Assembly: GCA_001805965.1 (NCBI GenBank)
Contig: MHHG01000049.1
Span: 1 to 35,278 of the forward strand
Direction: 5' to 3'
Length of the DNA stretch: 35,278 bases
Origin: Omnitrophica WOR_2 bacterium RIFOXYA2_FULL_38_17
GTDB lineage: Bacteria > Omnitrophota > Gorgyraeia > Zapsychrales > Zapsychraceae
Of the stretch, positions 22,193-31,218 are shown one piece after another. Below the pieces are notes generated by a model, which had not been told where the DNA came from, ran no database searches, and worked only from the letters and a program-made list of their open reading frames with translations. Each line of letters starts with the position of its first letter. The stretch's first letter is position 1. The translations under genes were made by a program, and so were the position numbers.

Positions 22193-23635
22193 TTACTCCC
22201 TGTTCTTAATTAACTTTGCCTTTTCCAGTGCTTCTTTTTTGGTCTTGACCTTACCCAGATTCTGCAGCTCGATCACCTCGTTTAATATCTTGCCAACTAG
22301 CGGTGAGGATTGAATGTTCAAAACCTTCATAATATCGTTTCCATTGATAAGCGGAGCAAAAGGCTTTTCTTTCTTCTTTTCAAAATACTTCTTAATTAAA
22401 TTGAAGCATATTTCTTCGTGATGCTTTTGATCGGACTCACTCGTCAGCGCACCTCTGGTTGACCTTTGATCAGCCAATGATAAAAGCAATACACTTACCG
22501 CCTCCTCTTTAGTATCCCTAAAAAACCTGTAGATCATTTTATCACTTGGTTTTTTAAAATTCGACAAATATCCGGGGCGCAGATGAAAGAACACCAGGTC
22601 CTCCAAAACAAACCTTTCCTTTGTTGAAAGCTTAAGATTTTTTGAGATATCTCTAACCAGGTTCTTCCCCACACGTTCATGCGCATGAAAAGTCAGCCTT
22701 TCCCCCTCTTTTTTCCTTGTGTCAGGCTTGCCGATATCATGTAGCAGTGCAGCTAATTTAATCAAACCGATCCTGTTCCTGTAATTTAGCCCCTGCTCCT
22801 CATCACCATTAGTCAAGTAATCCCGGATCTCCAGGTCAGATTTCAGCTCTTCAGCCAATTTCTCGAATTGCACAACCGTTTCAAGCGAATGCGGCCAGAC
22901 ATCAAGGTGGTGGTAAGCTCCCTGCTTACAGTCGAACATAACCCTGATCTGGGGTATCAGGATCTCAAGAAGTTTAATTGAATACATTTGCTTTAATGTC
23001 TTTGCTGCCCGACATGATCCCAGAATCTTGAACAGTTCCTCTCTGATCCTCTCCGGGGAAACATTTCTTATCAATGCAACATCCTTTATGATCTGCCGCT
23101 TTGTCTTAGTTTCGATCTTAAAGCCCAAGGTCGCCTGCAGGCTAAAAGCCCTTAGCATTCTAAGAGGATCTTCCTTAAATATTCCAATGGAGGTCATCTT
23201 GATGATCTTATCTTCCAGATCTTTCAGACCTTTTTTGAGATCGCAAATAAGACCATCAAGCTCGCTGTTATCTTCAACTTCATCAAGGTCAACCGAAAAA
23301 GTATTGATCGTAAAATCCCGGTGAGAAAGATCACCAAAAAATGTTTTAGCCCTAAAGCCGGCAAAATCAAAAGTAAAAAGAGCGCCTTTAATCCTCTTCG
23401 CTACACGGGCACACTCTCTTTCTTCATCAAGTAGAACATACGCGCCTTTGATCTTTTCCGCAAAAGACTTGGCAACTTTAAGCGCGTCTTTTGAAACAGC
23501 AAAATCAAAATCATTTTTTTTGATCCCAAGAAAATGATCCCGCAAAAATCCTCCTACGAGATAAACCTTGACCTTTTTTCGTTTTGAGATATCTTTTATT
23601 ATTTTAAATTGAGGGTAGCTAGTTAGGAAGGACAT
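22193..23635 (-). CDS. cca: CCA-adding / poly(A) polymerase-type nucleotidyltransferase with HD domain
   Basis: This class-II nucleotidyltransferase has VYLVGGFLRD and the NDFDFAV metal motif near the N-terminus, an RRD-like loop (SHRDFTINTFSVD), the neck domain block EDPLRMLRAFSLQ, and an HD domain (AYHHLDVWPHSLETV, LAALLHDIGKPDT, HAHERVG). It probably adds CCA to tRNA 3' ends, which the tRNA-Leu here needs because its CCA is not encoded; a poly(A) polymerase role cannot be excluded. I prefer ATG 23635 (MSFLTSYP). A TTG at 23671 with GGCAGG 5 nt upstream is possible and would add 12 residues. Neither start is certain. Confidence 0.9.
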   Translation of the reverse strand: MSFLTSYPQFKIIKDISKRKKVKVYLVGGFLRDHFLGIKKNDFDFAVSKDALKVAKSFAEKIKGAYVLLDEERECARVAKRIKGALFTFDFAGFRAKTFFGDLSHRDFTINTFSVDLDEVEDNSELDGLICDLKKGLKDLEDKIIKMTSIGIFKEDPLRMLRAFSLQATLGFKIETKTKRQIIKDVALIRNVSPERIREELFKILGSCRAAKTLKQMYSIKLLEILIPQIRVMFDCKQGAYHHLDVWPHSLETVVQFEKLAEELKSDLEIRDYLTNGDEEQGLNYRNRIGLIKLAALLHDIGKPDTRKKEGERLTFHAHERVGKNLVRDISKNLKLSTKERFVLEDLVFFHLRPGYLSNFKKPSDKMIYRFFRDTKEEAVSVLLLSLADQRSTRGALTSESDQKHHEEICFNLIKKYFEKKKEKPFAPLINGNDIMKVLNIQSSPLVGKILNEVIELQNLGKVKTKKEALEKAKLIKNRE

Positions 23636-23676
23636 GGACTTATAGTTAACTTTTAAATTAATTGAAAGCAATCACG

Positions 23677-23692
23677 CCTGCCGTTTGGCAGG
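23677..23692 (-). other. Perfect 6-bp hairpin between the BFN and CCA-enzyme genes
   Basis: On the minus strand CCTGCC-AAAC-GGCAGG forms a 6-bp GC-rich stem with a tetraloop, 2 nt after the upstream stop. No T-run follows, so it is not a standard terminator. Its 3' arm could serve as the Shine-Dalgarno of the TTG start at 23671, hiding or exposing it. Confidence 0.5.
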
Positions 23693-23694
23693 GA

Positions 23695-24102
23695 TTATTC
23701 TGGCTTATAAAAAGCTGCTTTTTCAAAAATATCATCTTCAACATACATTGGAGCGCCAGTTCTAACAGCTACTGCTATTCCATCCGATGGCCTGGCATCT
23801 ACTGAGACAACATCATTATCAGCTGTCACTAGTTCAAGCTTTGCATGAAATGTGTTATTAAGCATCTTATCAATTATCAATCTCTCGACAGTTGCATTTA
23901 AACCATCAATAACTGAAACAAGCAGGTCATGCGTCATCGGCCGGGGAAGATCTACCCCGGAGAGCTTTATTTTTATGCTTGACGCCTCTAAAAATCCGAT
24001 CACAATAGGGAACTGCCTCGACCCAGACTTTTCTTTTAAGACTATGATCTGATCCTGCCGCTTCTCATCAATTATTATTTTGCTCAACTCTACTTGTATC
24101 AT
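23695..24102 (-). CDS. Bifunctional nuclease-family (DUF151) protein
   Basis: The 135-residue protein matches the BFN/DUF151 family: VELSKIIIDEKRQDQIIVLKE, FPIVIGFLEASSIKIKLSG, RPMTHDLLVSVID, AKLELV, SVDARPSDGIAVAVRTGAPMYVED. Plant BFN members have nuclease activity; the bacterial role is not defined. I chose ATG 24102 (MIQVELSK), 4 nt after the nrdR stop (TGAGAAAATG). A longer frame from 24147 would overlap nrdR by 41 nt. Confidence 0.85.
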   Translation of the reverse strand: MIQVELSKIIIDEKRQDQIIVLKEKSGSRQFPIVIGFLEASSIKIKLSGVDLPRPMTHDLLVSVIDGLNATVERLIIDKMLNNTFHAKLELVTADNDVVSVDARPSDGIAVAVRTGAPMYVEDDIFEKAAFYKPE

Positions 24103-24106
24103 TTTC

Positions 24107-24571
24107 TCAACTGTTCTTTTCTTTTTCCAGCATTCCTTTAAGCTCACTCATGAACTGATTCACATCACGGAACTGGCGGTAAACCGAAGCAAAACGCACA
24201 TATGCAACTTCATCCAATGCAGCCAGCTTCTCCATAATAAGCTCACCAACAACCTTTGAATCAACTTCACGCTCATATTTCTTCTGAATGCTGCGCTCTA
24301 TATCCAAAGTCAGTTCTTCCATCGTGTCTATGCTTACAGGCCTTTTCTCACAAGCCTTGACGAGACCTGAAATTATCTTTTTTCTGTCAAATGGCTGCCT
24401 TCGGCCATCCCTCTTAACAACCATTAAAGGCACATGCTCCACGTACTCATAAGTAGTGAAGCGCCGTTCACACTTCAAGCACTCTCTTCTTCTTCGTATA
24501 GAAGACCCATCGCCGCTCAGCCGCGAGTCTATGACTTTTGTTTCTGCAAAATTACACGATGGACACTTCAT
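24107..24571 (-). CDS. nrdR: Transcriptional repressor NrdR
   Basis: NrdR represses ribonucleotide reductase genes in response to ATP/dATP. At 154 residues it is the normal length. The zinc ribbon has C3-x2-C6 and C31-x2-C34 (MKCPSCNF, CLKCERRFTTYE), followed by an ATP-cone (VVKRDGRRQPFDRKKIISGL to the VAYVRFASVYRQF block). It lies 40 nt after glyA in the same direction. No ribonucleotide reductase genes or NrdR boxes were noticed in the window. Confidence 0.96.
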   Translation of the reverse strand: MKCPSCNFAETKVIDSRLSGDGSSIRRRRECLKCERRFTTYEYVEHVPLMVVKRDGRRQPFDRKKIISGLVKACEKRPVSIDTMEELTLDIERSIQKKYEREVDSKVVGELIMEKLAALDEVAYVRFASVYRQFRDVNQFMSELKGMLEKEKNS

Positions 24572-24611
24572 AATAGATCAACTTTCTCAAAACAAACCCA
24601 CTCAAAACATA

Positions 24612-25856
24612 TTAAAGGCCTTTATATATCGGGAAATCCTTAGTAAGCTTTTCTACTTCAGCCTTGATTTTTTCCAAATCAGCATCATTTTCTTTATTCA
24701 TTATTGCCTGATCAATTAAGTGCGCTATCCTTTTCATCTCTTCCTGTTTCATCCCTCTTGTCGTGACCGCAGGTGTCCCGATCCTGATACCGCTTGTTAC
24801 CACCGGACTCTTTGTATCAAAAGGAATAAGATTCTTGTTCACAGTGATCCTGACCTTATCCAGAACAGCTGCTGCATCTTTTCCTGAAATGTCCTTAGAA
24901 GTAAGGTCCACCATAAAAAGATGATTATCCGTACCGCCTGTAACTATTCTATACCCTAATTCTTCCAATGTCTTGGCAAAAACTTTTGCATTGTCAATGA
25001 CTTGTTTTTGATAGGTTTTAAATTCACCTGTTAAAGCTTCTCCAAAAGCAACCGCCTTTGCCGCGATAACATGCATCAAAGGCCCCCCCTGAATTCCGGG
25101 AAATATCCTTGATGCGATCTTCTTTGCGAATTTTTCTTTACAAAGGATCATGCCGCCCCTTGGGCCGCGCAATGTCTTATGTGTTGTTGTCGTAACAAAT
25201 TCGGCGTATTCGACAGGATTTGGATGTAATCCCGCTGCGACCAGTCCTGCAATATGAGCCATATCAACGAACAAATATGCCCCTACAGAATCACAAATTT
25301 CCCTGAATTTCTTAAAATCAATTGTCCTTGAATATGCTGAAGCTCCTGCAACTATCATCTTCGGCTTATGTTCTTTTGCAAGCCTTTCTATCTCGTCATA
25401 ATCCAGCATCTCAGTTTCTTTGTTAACTTTATAAGAAATAAAATTATATGATTTGCCGCTAAAATTGATATTCAGGCCATGCGTCAAATGCCCCCCGCAA
25501 GCAAGATCTAAAGCCAGAACAGTATCACCATATTCAAGCACCGCCAAATAAACAGCCATATTCGCTTGTGAGCCAGAATGCGGCTGGACATTAACATAAT
25601 CCGCACCAAAAAGTTTCTTTGCCCTCTCTATCGCAAGGGCTTCGGCAACATCAACAAACTCACATCCTCCATACCAGCGCGCGGCAGGATATCCTTCAGC
25701 GTATTTATTTGTCATTACGCTTCCCTGCGCCTCTAAAACAGCCTCAGAAACTATATTCTCTGACGCAATAAGCTCTAGATTATTTTTTTGCCTAGCCAAT
25801 TCTTCTTGGATCGCATTGTATATTGCAGGATCAACATCTTTTAAGTATTTCATCAT
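24612..25856 (-). CDS. glyA: Serine hydroxymethyltransferase
   Basis: This PLP enzyme interconverts serine and glycine with tetrahydrofolate, supplying one-carbon units for purine synthesis. At 414 residues it is normal length. The motif [14 protein letters not shown] carries the PLP lysine K227; VDMAHIAGL with H201, LIASENIVS near 29-37 and SGSQANM are all present. Start ATGATG at 25856 follows AGAGG. It stands downstream of rpiB and the TsaC-LMWPTP fusion, as in Bacillus, and in the same run as pur genes that need its products. Confidence 0.97.
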   Translation of the reverse strand: MMKYLKDVDPAIYNAIQEELARQKNNLELIASENIVSEAVLEAQGSVMTNKYAEGYPAARWYGGCEFVDVAEALAIERAKKLFGADYVNVQPHSGSQANMAVYLAVLEYGDTVLALDLACGGHLTHGLNINFSGKSYNFISYKVNKETEMLDYDEIERLAKEHKPKMIVAGASAYSRTIDFKKFREICDSVGAYLFVDMAHIAGLVAAGLHPNPVEYAEFVTTTTHKTLRGPRGGMILCKEKFAKKIASRIFPGIQGGPLMHVIAAKAVAFGEALTGEFKTYQKQVIDNAKVFAKTLEELGYRIVTGGTDNHLFMVDLTSKDISGKDAAAVLDKVRITVNKNLIPFDTKSPVVTSGIRIGTPAVTTRGMKQEEMKRIAHLIDQAIMNKENDADLEKIKAEVEKLTKDFPIYKGL

Positions 25857-25882
25857 TTTACCTCTGCTAATTAATAATTTAT

Positions 25883-26338
25883 TTACTTGATATCCAAGCC
25901 TTGTTCAATCCTCTTGACCATTTCAAAACGTCTTTTATGCCTACCACCTTCGAATTCAGTATTAAGCCAAATCTCAATAATACTGTTAAGCTCTCTTTGC
26001 CTTACGCTCTTTGCCCCCAGAACAAGTATATTAGCATTGTTGTGTAAGCGTGAAAACTTTGCCGACTCAACATTGTAACATAAAGCAGCATATGCGCCTT
26101 TGATCTTATTAGCCGCTATCGCTTGTCCAATACCTGACATGCAAACCAGGATCCCTTTAGCATTTCTTGATCTTGCAACAGAAGTCGCTACCTTATAAGC
26201 AAACAATGGATAATCACAGCTTTCCTTATTATTGTCGGTGCCTACGTCAACAACTTGATGACCTTGATCCTCTAATATCTTAACGATCTTGGATTTAAAA
26301 TCAAATCCCCTGTGATCTGCCCCAATAAAAACTTTCAT
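25883..26338 (-). CDS. rpiB: Ribose-5-phosphate isomerase B
   Basis: RpiB interconverts ribose 5-phosphate and ribulose 5-phosphate, feeding PRPP and purine synthesis. At 151 residues it is normal length. [10 protein letters not shown] near 7-16, CDYP near 41-44 and [10 protein letters not shown] with the catalytic Cys66 are seen, together with [10 protein letters not shown]. The usual Gly after Cys66 is Met here. ATG 26338 follows AAGGGAAC. It sits between the TsaC-LMWPTP fusion and glyA. Confidence 0.95.
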   Translation of the reverse strand: MKVFIGADHRGFDFKSKIVKILEDQGHQVVDVGTDNNKESCDYPLFAYKVATSVARSRNAKGILVCMSGIGQAIAANKIKGAYAALCYNVESAKFSRLHNNANILVLGAKSVRQRELNSIIEIWLNTEFEGGRHKRRFEMVKRIEQGLDIK

Positions 26339-26365
26339 TAAAGTTCCCTTCTTAAATTATTTTTT

Positions 26366-27433
26366 TTAAATCAGCTTTGATACTTTCCTGACACATGCTT
26401 CTATAACATCCAAGCATTCTTTATACATATCATGACTGCCTCCCATGGGATCGGGAATATCAAGATTTGACTGTAAACCATTTCCATCATCATAAAACTC
26501 TTTCAACAGATAAACTTTTGTTTCAACTTCAGGAACACGCTCCAAGACTTGCGCCCTATGACCTCTTGTCATAACAAAGATCAAATCAGCTTGCCTAAGC
26601 AATGAAGAATCAAGAGGCATAGACATATGAGAAGATGCATCAATCCCTTTTTCCCTTAAAACAGATATCGTTTCTTGACTAGCTGTTGAATGAAGAAAAA
26701 CACCCGTGCCAGCAGAATAAACATCAACATCACTTCTATCTTTGACCATATCCTTCATTAAATAATCCGCCATGACCGAACGGCAGCTATTTCCTGTACA
26801 AATAAAAATTATCGTCTTTCTTTTAAGGACATTTTCTATCTGCAGCTTTGTTATTGAACCTTCTCTAAGAATATTCATATTTTCCTGAGTAAGGTCCAAA
26901 ACAGTTGAACCTTGTCCTATCCTTGATGGCCCACCGTCTAGTGCAACATCAACCAAACCATCCAAATCCTTTAAAGCCTCCTCGCACGTAGAAGGAGGCG
27001 GACAATCTTCCAGATTTGCCGAAGGCGCAGCTAAAGTGCATCTTGCTTCCCTAACCAAGCTCAGCGCAACTATATTGTCCGGCATCCTGATCCCGATAGT
27101 CTTGCCTTCTTCCCTCGATCTGACTACAACCGTCAAAGGACCCGGCCAGAATTCATTTATAAGCTTGTACAGGCTTGAGCTTGTTGACCTTGTATAATTT
27201 GATATAAGTTCCTTCTGAGATATCAAAACGGAAAACGGCTTTTCATGTGACCGCTTTTTAACCTCGTAAAGCTTGTTTACCGCTTCTTTATTTGAATAAT
27301 CTGCTGCAATACCATAAACTGTCTCAGTAGGAAAAATAACCAATCCGCCATGCCTAATTACATTTGCGCAATAAACTATCTTATTATTATTATCCGGAAG
27401 GTCGGGATGAACTTTTATAATTTCAGTCTTCAT
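26366..27433 (-). CDS. Fusion of TsaC/YrdC (L-threonylcarbamoyladenylate synthase) and LMW protein-tyrosine/arginine phosphatase
   Basis: The protein has 355 residues. Residues 1-200 match TsaC/YrdC, which makes the precursor of t6A37 in tRNA: GGLVIFPTETVYGIAAD near 29-45, KKRSHEKPFSVL near 59-70, FWPGPLTVVV near 95-104 and a closing STVLDL. Residues 205-355 match low-molecular-weight phosphatases: CTGNSCRS with catalytic C212 and R218, and the general acid D328 in IPDPMGG. The small residue (Ser) before the second Cys is like the Thr of Bacillus YwlE, an arginine phosphatase, and unlike the Ile of tyrosine-specific enzymes. In Bacillus the two functions are separate neighbouring genes, ywlC and ywlE. 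Confidence 0.93.
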   Translation of the reverse strand: MKTEIIKVHPDLPDNNNKIVYCANVIRHGGLVIFPTETVYGIAADYSNKEAVNKLYEVKKRSHEKPFSVLISQKELISNYTRSTSSSLYKLINEFWPGPLTVVVRSREEGKTIGIRMPDNIVALSLVREARCTLAAPSANLEDCPPPSTCEEALKDLDGLVDVALDGGPSRIGQGSTVLDLTQENMNILREGSITKLQIENVLKRKTIIFICTGNSCRSVMADYLMKDMVKDRSDVDVYSAGTGVFLHSTASQETISVLREKGIDASSHMSMPLDSSLLRQADLIFVMTRGHRAQVLERVPEVETKVYLLKEFYDDGNGLQSNLDIPDPMGGSHDMYKECLDVIEACVRKVSKLI

Positions 27434-27499
27434 TAAATTATGCTCGATTTATAATCTTGAAAACAAGCATTTTTTGTTTTCTGATTATCTTGCTAAAAT

Positions 27500-27982
27500 T
27501 TACAATTTAATGTCCAATATCTTCCTGGCCTGCTCTTTTCTGAAATCTTCAAGCTTGCCTTCAATATCTTTATCAGTGACGCCCATTATTCTCAAAGCCA
27601 AATATGCTGCGTTCTTTGCACCTGGGATACCAATTGCAACAGCACCAACAGGAACGCCTGGAGGCATCATAACAGTCGATAACAGAGCATCAATACCATC
27701 TAATGACGATGCTTCTAACGGAACACCGATTACAGGTAAAGTAGTATGCGCAGCAACAACCCCTGACAAAGCAGCAGACATTCCAGCTCCACAAATAACA
27801 GCCTGTACTCCGCGGCCTTTAAGCCCTTGTGCATATTGAGCTGTCTCTTCAGGGGTACGATGTGCGGACAAAACTTTCATTTCATATAAAACACCAAAAT
27901 CTTTTAATACCTTGGCAGCTTCTTCCATTACGGCCAGATCAGATTTACTGCCCATAATTATTACTACTTTGATATTTTCCAT
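27500..27982 (-). CDS. purE: N5-carboxyaminoimidazole ribonucleotide mutase (PurE)
   Basis: PurE rearranges N5-CAIR to CAIR in purine synthesis, or in class II enzymes uses CO2 directly. At 160 residues it is normal length. GSKSD at 11-15, SAHRTPE with H41, GAGMSAALSGVVAAHTTLPVIGVP and the GxxxAxxLALRI block are typical. The ATG follows GGGAG. No purK is in the window, so the class cannot be settled from context. Confidence 0.96.
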   Translation of the reverse strand: MENIKVVIIMGSKSDLAVMEEAAKVLKDFGVLYEMKVLSAHRTPEETAQYAQGLKGRGVQAVICGAGMSAALSGVVAAHTTLPVIGVPLEASSLDGIDALLSTVMMPPGVPVGAVAIGIPGAKNAAYLALRIMGVTDKDIEGKLEDFRKEQARKILDIKL

Positions 27983-28030
27983 AACAACTCTCCCAATAAG
28001 TGGTATAGCATTTTCAAAGAATTTATTTAA

Positions 28031-29311
28031 TTATATCTTAATTTTCCTTATAGCTTTTGCACCAATATCCCTGCGGAAAAAGCAATGGTCAAACTTAATG
28101 GCCTCAACAGCTTTATAAGCATTGTCGATAGCCTTCTCTATTCCTTGGCCTAAGCAAGTGACACCTAAAACCCGCCCGCCACATGTTACAAGAGAACCGC
28201 CTGTTTTTTTTGTCCCTGCATGAAAAACAACAGTATCTCCATATTTTTGTGCCTCATCAATGCCTTTTATCTCAAAACCGTTCTCATATTTTCCCGGGTA
28301 TCCTCCAGCGCTCATTACAACGCACACGCAATCTCTGCTGTCCCAATTAAGAGCAATGTTTGCAATAGTGCCGTCACAGCTTGCAAGCATCAGCGCAACT
28401 ATATCATTTTTCATTCTAGGCAAAACCGCTTGGGCTTCGGGATCACCGAACCTTACATTATATTCCAAGACCACAGGACCTTCTTCAGTGACCATTAATC
28501 CAGCATATAGAACGCCTTTGAACGGGATCCCTTCTGCCCGCATACCTCTAATGGTTGGCTCTATAACACAGGCCTCGATTTCTTTCATCAGAAAATTCGT
28601 TACAATAGGTGCTGGTGAGTATGCGCCCATACCGCCTGTATTCGGCCCCATATCATCGTCAAAGATCCTTTTATGATCTTGCGATGACGCTAAAAGGACA
28701 CTGTCATTGCCATCACTGATCGCTAAAATTGAAATTTCCTCACCAATAAGACACTCTTCAATGACTATTTTTTCTCCAGCTTCATTGAAGATCTTATCCT
28801 TCATTATATCGTCAACAGCTTTAACTGCTGCTTCCTTATCGTTACAAATCATAACGCCCTTACCTGCAGCTAACCCATCAGCTTTTACAACAATAGGGAA
28901 TCGGGCATTTTCAAGAAAATCCTTTGCGTCCTCAATATCTTCGAACGTGATAAATGGCGCTGTCTGAATATTGTTCCTGAACATAAATTCTTTAGAAAAG
29001 ACCTTGCTACCCTCAAGCTGGGCCGCCAACTTACTTGGACCAAAGACCTTTAATCCCTTTTCTTCGAATACATCAACTATTCCTTCAACAAGCGGGCCTT
29101 CAGGGCCGACGACAGTAAGCCCTATATCGTTCTTCTTAGCAAATTGCGCTAAAGCCTCTATATCATTAGCGCTAATATCAACACACTCTGCGATCTCAGA
29201 CATGCCTCCATTACCGGGCGCACAATATATCTTTTCAACTAAAGGACTTTGGCTAATTTTCCAAGTTAAAACATGTTCACGCCCGCCTGATCCTATCACT
29301 AACACTTTCAT
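28031..29311 (-). CDS. purD: Phosphoribosylamine-glycine ligase
   Basis: PurD is an ATP-grasp enzyme joining phosphoribosylamine and glycine, using the glycine that GlyA can supply. At 426 residues it is normal length. VIGSGGREHVLTWK at the N-terminus, VGPEGPLVEG, KADGLAAGKGVMIC (ATP-binding lysine), DDMGPNTGGMGAYSPAP and the RFGDPEAQ metal-site signature are all present. The ATG follows GGAGAG. It lies 12 nt after purM. Confidence 0.97.
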   Translation of the reverse strand: MKVLVIGSGGREHVLTWKISQSPLVEKIYCAPGNGGMSEIAECVDISANDIEALAQFAKKNDIGLTVVGPEGPLVEGIVDVFEEKGLKVFGPSKLAAQLEGSKVFSKEFMFRNNIQTAPFITFEDIEDAKDFLENARFPIVVKADGLAAGKGVMICNDKEAAVKAVDDIMKDKIFNEAGEKIVIEECLIGEEISILAISDGNDSVLLASSQDHKRIFDDDMGPNTGGMGAYSPAPIVTNFLMKEIEACVIEPTIRGMRAEGIPFKGVLYAGLMVTEEGPVVLEYNVRFGDPEAQAVLPRMKNDIVALMLASCDGTIANIALNWDSRDCVCVVMSAGGYPGKYENGFEIKGIDEAQKYGDTVVFHAGTKKTGGSLVTCGGRVLGVTCLGQGIEKAIDNAYKAVEAIKFDHCFFRRDIGAKAIRKIKI

Positions 29312-29323
29312 AAAATCTCTCCG

Positions 29324-30358
29324 TTATGCATTAAAAACAATCTTTCTTTTATTATCATTAATGACTTCACCGATACAAAAATACTTTATTCTCTTCTTCT
29401 TCAAGAACTCCTCCAGCTCAACCACAATTCTCTTATCAACTACAATTGCCAAGCCAATACCCATGTTGAACGTTCTATACATTTCTTTTTCGTCGATATT
29501 CCCGGATTCCCTCACTATGTCGAATATCTTGGGAACATCCCAGCTGCCCTTATTAATGGAAAAACATTTTCCTTCAGGAAGAACCCTTGTTAATTTCTCG
29601 TAAAATGCTCCGCCTGTAATATGCGCTATGGCCTTTATATTCTTTAAAGATCTATCTGCAGCTTTATCAAACTTTTCTAAGATCGCTAAAACCTCTTTTG
29701 CATATATCCTTGTAGGCTCCAGTATTTCTTTTGCGTATTTTTTTTGCTGTAAAGCAGACAAGGCCTTGCGCACCAAAGAGTAACCATTTGAATGTAATCC
29801 GCTGGAAGGCAAACCAATAACCTTATCCCCGCACTTAATAGATGATCCGTCAATTATCTTGGACTTCTCTACAACACCAACCGCAAAACCCGCAAGATCA
29901 TAATCATCTTTTTTATACATGCCCGGCATCTCAGCAGTCTCGCCGCCTATCAACGCGCATCCGGATTGTTTGCATCCCACTGCAATACCTTTAACAACAT
30001 CATTAAGTATTTTAGTATCAATTTGCCCGCAAGCAATATAGTCCAAAAAGAATAGCGGCTTTGCCCCGACACATAATATATCATTAACATTCATCGCAAC
30101 AAGATCAATGCCCACCGTATCATGCTTTCCAACTGCATTTGCAATCAGCAGTTTTGTTCCTACTCCATCTGTAGAAGAAACCAGAACTGGATTCTTATAT
30201 TGTTTAACATCAAGCCCAAAAAGGGCCCCAAAAGAACCTTTTCTGTTCAATACCGCAGAGCTCATCGTGCTCGCAACATGACCCTTAATACTTGAGACAA
30301 AGTCATTAGCCTTTGTTATATCAACACCCGCTGTTTTATATGAGATCTTTTTTTTCAT
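29324..30358 (-). CDS. purM: Phosphoribosylformylglycinamidine cyclo-ligase
   Basis: PurM closes the imidazole ring to form AIR. At 344 residues it is normal length. The N-terminal YKTAGVDITKANDFV, STDGVGTKLLIA, LIGGETAEMPGMY (family signature), GLHSNGYSLVRK and AHITGGAF motifs are clear. The start lies 3 nt after the purQ stop, indicating coupled translation. Confidence 0.97.
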   Translation of the reverse strand: MKKKISYKTAGVDITKANDFVSSIKGHVASTMSSAVLNRKGSFGALFGLDVKQYKNPVLVSSTDGVGTKLLIANAVGKHDTVGIDLVAMNVNDILCVGAKPLFFLDYIACGQIDTKILNDVVKGIAVGCKQSGCALIGGETAEMPGMYKKDDYDLAGFAVGVVEKSKIIDGSSIKCGDKVIGLPSSGLHSNGYSLVRKALSALQQKKYAKEILEPTRIYAKEVLAILEKFDKAADRSLKNIKAIAHITGGAFYEKLTRVLPEGKCFSINKGSWDVPKIFDIVRESGNIDEKEMYRTFNMGIGLAIVVDKRIVVELEEFLKKKRIKYFCIGEVINDNKRKIVFNA

Positions 30359-30361
30359 AGT

Positions 30362-31174
30362 TTATAGCAATACCTCTTTAACATAATTAACACCATTCTC
30401 AAAAATCTTCGCACCATCTCCATACATACTGTTTTTTTCCTTTCGTGTCCAGAAAGGATGATTTTCAAAAATAAAATGCCGCTCAGGATGAGGCATAAGC
30501 CCAAGAACACGACCTGTGATATCTGTTATCCCTGCTATGTTCTCAATTGAACCATTAGGGTTCTGCGGATACACAGGCGCTTCACCATATGCAGAACAAT
30601 ATCTAAATGCTAACTGCCCATTATCAATCAGACTTTTTAGGACATCACTATCTTGCGGAACAAACTTTCCCTCAGCATGAGCAACAGGGAAATAAACTAT
30701 TTCCTTTAATCCCTTTGTCCAAACGCTGTCACCCTTAACTTCAAGATAAGTCCATCTGTCTTCGAACCTTGATGAATCATTAGAGATCAATGTCGCCTTT
30801 TGGGAAATATCTTTTGTGCTTAAAGTAGAACCCTTCATTTTTCCCGGAAGAAATCCAGCTTTTACCAATACCTGAAAACCATTACAGATACCAATAATAA
30901 GTTTTTTATGATTAATGAATTTTGTTATATCCTTTCCTAAATGAAGACGCAACTCGTTAGCCAGGATCCTGCCTGATTCAATGTCGTCTCCATAAGTAAA
31001 GCCTCCTGGTATTGCAAGGATATGATAATCAGAAAGATTTACTTCTCGATCCAGAAGTTTATTTATATGAACAGCATCAACTTTTGCCCCAAAATGCTCA
31101 AAAGCAAACCCTGTCTCAACATCACAATTTGTTCCCGCAGTTCTTAATACTATTACTTTAGGTGTTTTTTTCAT
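30362..31174 (-). CDS. purQ: Phosphoribosylformylglycinamidine synthase subunit PurQ (glutaminase)
   Basis: PurQ hydrolyses glutamine and passes ammonia to PurL. The class-I amidotransferase triad is present: nucleophile C97 in GICNGFQVL, and H229 and E231 in MPHPERH. At 270 residues it is longer than the roughly 220-230 of Bacillus PurQ; the extra length is in loops around 150-215 and in the C-terminal tail. It pairs with the separately encoded PurL fusion at 31983-34883, with a LOG-family gene between them. Confidence 0.95.
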   Translation of the reverse strand: MKKTPKVIVLRTAGTNCDVETGFAFEHFGAKVDAVHINKLLDREVNLSDYHILAIPGGFTYGDDIESGRILANELRLHLGKDITKFINHKKLIIGICNGFQVLVKAGFLPGKMKGSTLSTKDISQKATLISNDSSRFEDRWTYLEVKGDSVWTKGLKEIVYFPVAHAEGKFVPQDSDVLKSLIDNGQLAFRYCSAYGEAPVYPQNPNGSIENIAGITDITGRVLGLMPHPERHFIFENHPFWTRKEKNSMYGDGAKIFENGVNYVKEVLL

Positions 31175-31218
31175 ATGAACTATCGCCTTGGTAAATACCC
31201 CGTAGTGCTTGGAAGAAT

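Noticed and set aside
28220..29603. Long plus-strand reading frames (up to 210 codons) opposite purD and purM
   Set aside because: Antisense shadows of strongly conserved genes; low-complexity Ser/Phe/Ile-rich translations without ribosome sites.
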